Source of the DNA: Thelephora terrestris
Taxonomy: Eukaryota > Basidiomycota > Agaricomycetes > Thelephorales > Thelephoraceae
Length of the DNA: 64,000 nucleotides
Assembly: GCA_015956445.1 (NCBI GenBank)
Contig: WIUZ02000023.1
Span: forward strand, 248,001-312,000
Reading direction: 5' to 3'
Part shown: one piece after another, positions 63,864 through 64,000 of the stretch
How positions within the stretch are numbered: position 1 is the first letter of the stretch
Layout: the number at the start of each line of letters is the position of its first letter
Program-made: the position numbers and the translations under genes
The notes under the pieces: model-generated
The model's input: only the letters and a program-made list of their open reading frames with translations
Told to the model about the DNA's origin: nothing
Database searches by the model: none

Positions 63864-64000
63864 GGCTCAGTTGCTTGCAGCTGGAGGAAGGGGTGTTGGC
63901 GAAGGAAGGGGGATCAGGGTGAAGGCAAAGGATCTTGGAGAGAAACGGACTGAACCGGGGTTATAAGTGTACGGTGGGATACAATTGTCAGCACCAGCGA

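Larger units (their letters stand above)
62018..64000. repeat. segmental duplication, unit 2 (continues past the window)
   Basis: Direct copy of 58444-60893 with the 313-bp deletion, the shortened peptidase end and a complete 7-TM gene. Homology persists to the last bases of the window (GTCAGCACCAGCGA matches about 60880), with a deletion of about 70 bp near 63970, so the right border is outside. Confidence 0.85.

Overview
The window looks like genomic DNA of a basidiomycete fungus, most likely an agaricomycete. Nearly every gene is broken by 45-65 nt GT..AG introns. The protein set includes a CxC2/KDZ transposase, a NACHT NLR with a beta-propeller tail, an RNase H1 N-terminal-domain protein, and several protein families that I associate from memory with mushroom-forming fungi. 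All gene models were built by eye from conserved-family reading frames and splice sites. No search or alignment was run.

Accessory half (1-27.9 kb). A 5'-truncated hypothetical gene sits at the left edge. From about 985 to 20690 lies a 19.7 kb unit bounded by two long inverted repeats of about 2.1 and 1.7 kb, whose central 1.3 kb is almost identical. Each repeat carries a GC-rich tandem array built on a core ATTGGTCGACGC motif. Inside the unit are a CxC2-KDZ transposase (minus strand), an RNase H1 N-terminal-domain gene (minus), a multi-exon Trp-rich hypothetical gene preceded by a 28-bp minisatellite (plus), and a small Cys-pair protein gene (plus). This could be a large KDZ-type composite transposon. 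Immediately outside its right end is a Ty1/copia remnant: LTR, half-tRNA primer-binding site and the start of gag. Then follow two convergent paralogues of an unnamed family, and a short-chain dehydrogenase.

Middle (27.9-39.7 kb). A USP7/HAUSP-like deubiquitinase locus has lost its catalytic Cys and His, carries a nonsense codon and has a duplicated 3' segment. It is followed by an intact NACHT/WD-like NLR.

Conserved half (39.7-56.8 kb). Housekeeping genes are tightly packed: a Golgi Cu(+)-ATPase, an ANTH-domain endocytic adaptor head-to-head with a NASP/Hif1-type histone chaperone, a TDP2-like phosphodiesterase, an MFS sugar transporter, and ATP synthase alpha head-to-head with mitochondrial ribosomal protein bL21m.

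Right end (56.8-64 kb). A trypsin-fold protease-like gene and a 7-TM membrane-protein gene are followed by a second, direct copy of the segment. In that copy the protease is reduced to a 3' relic fused next to a quinone-oxidoreductase fragment, while the 7-TM gene remains intact.
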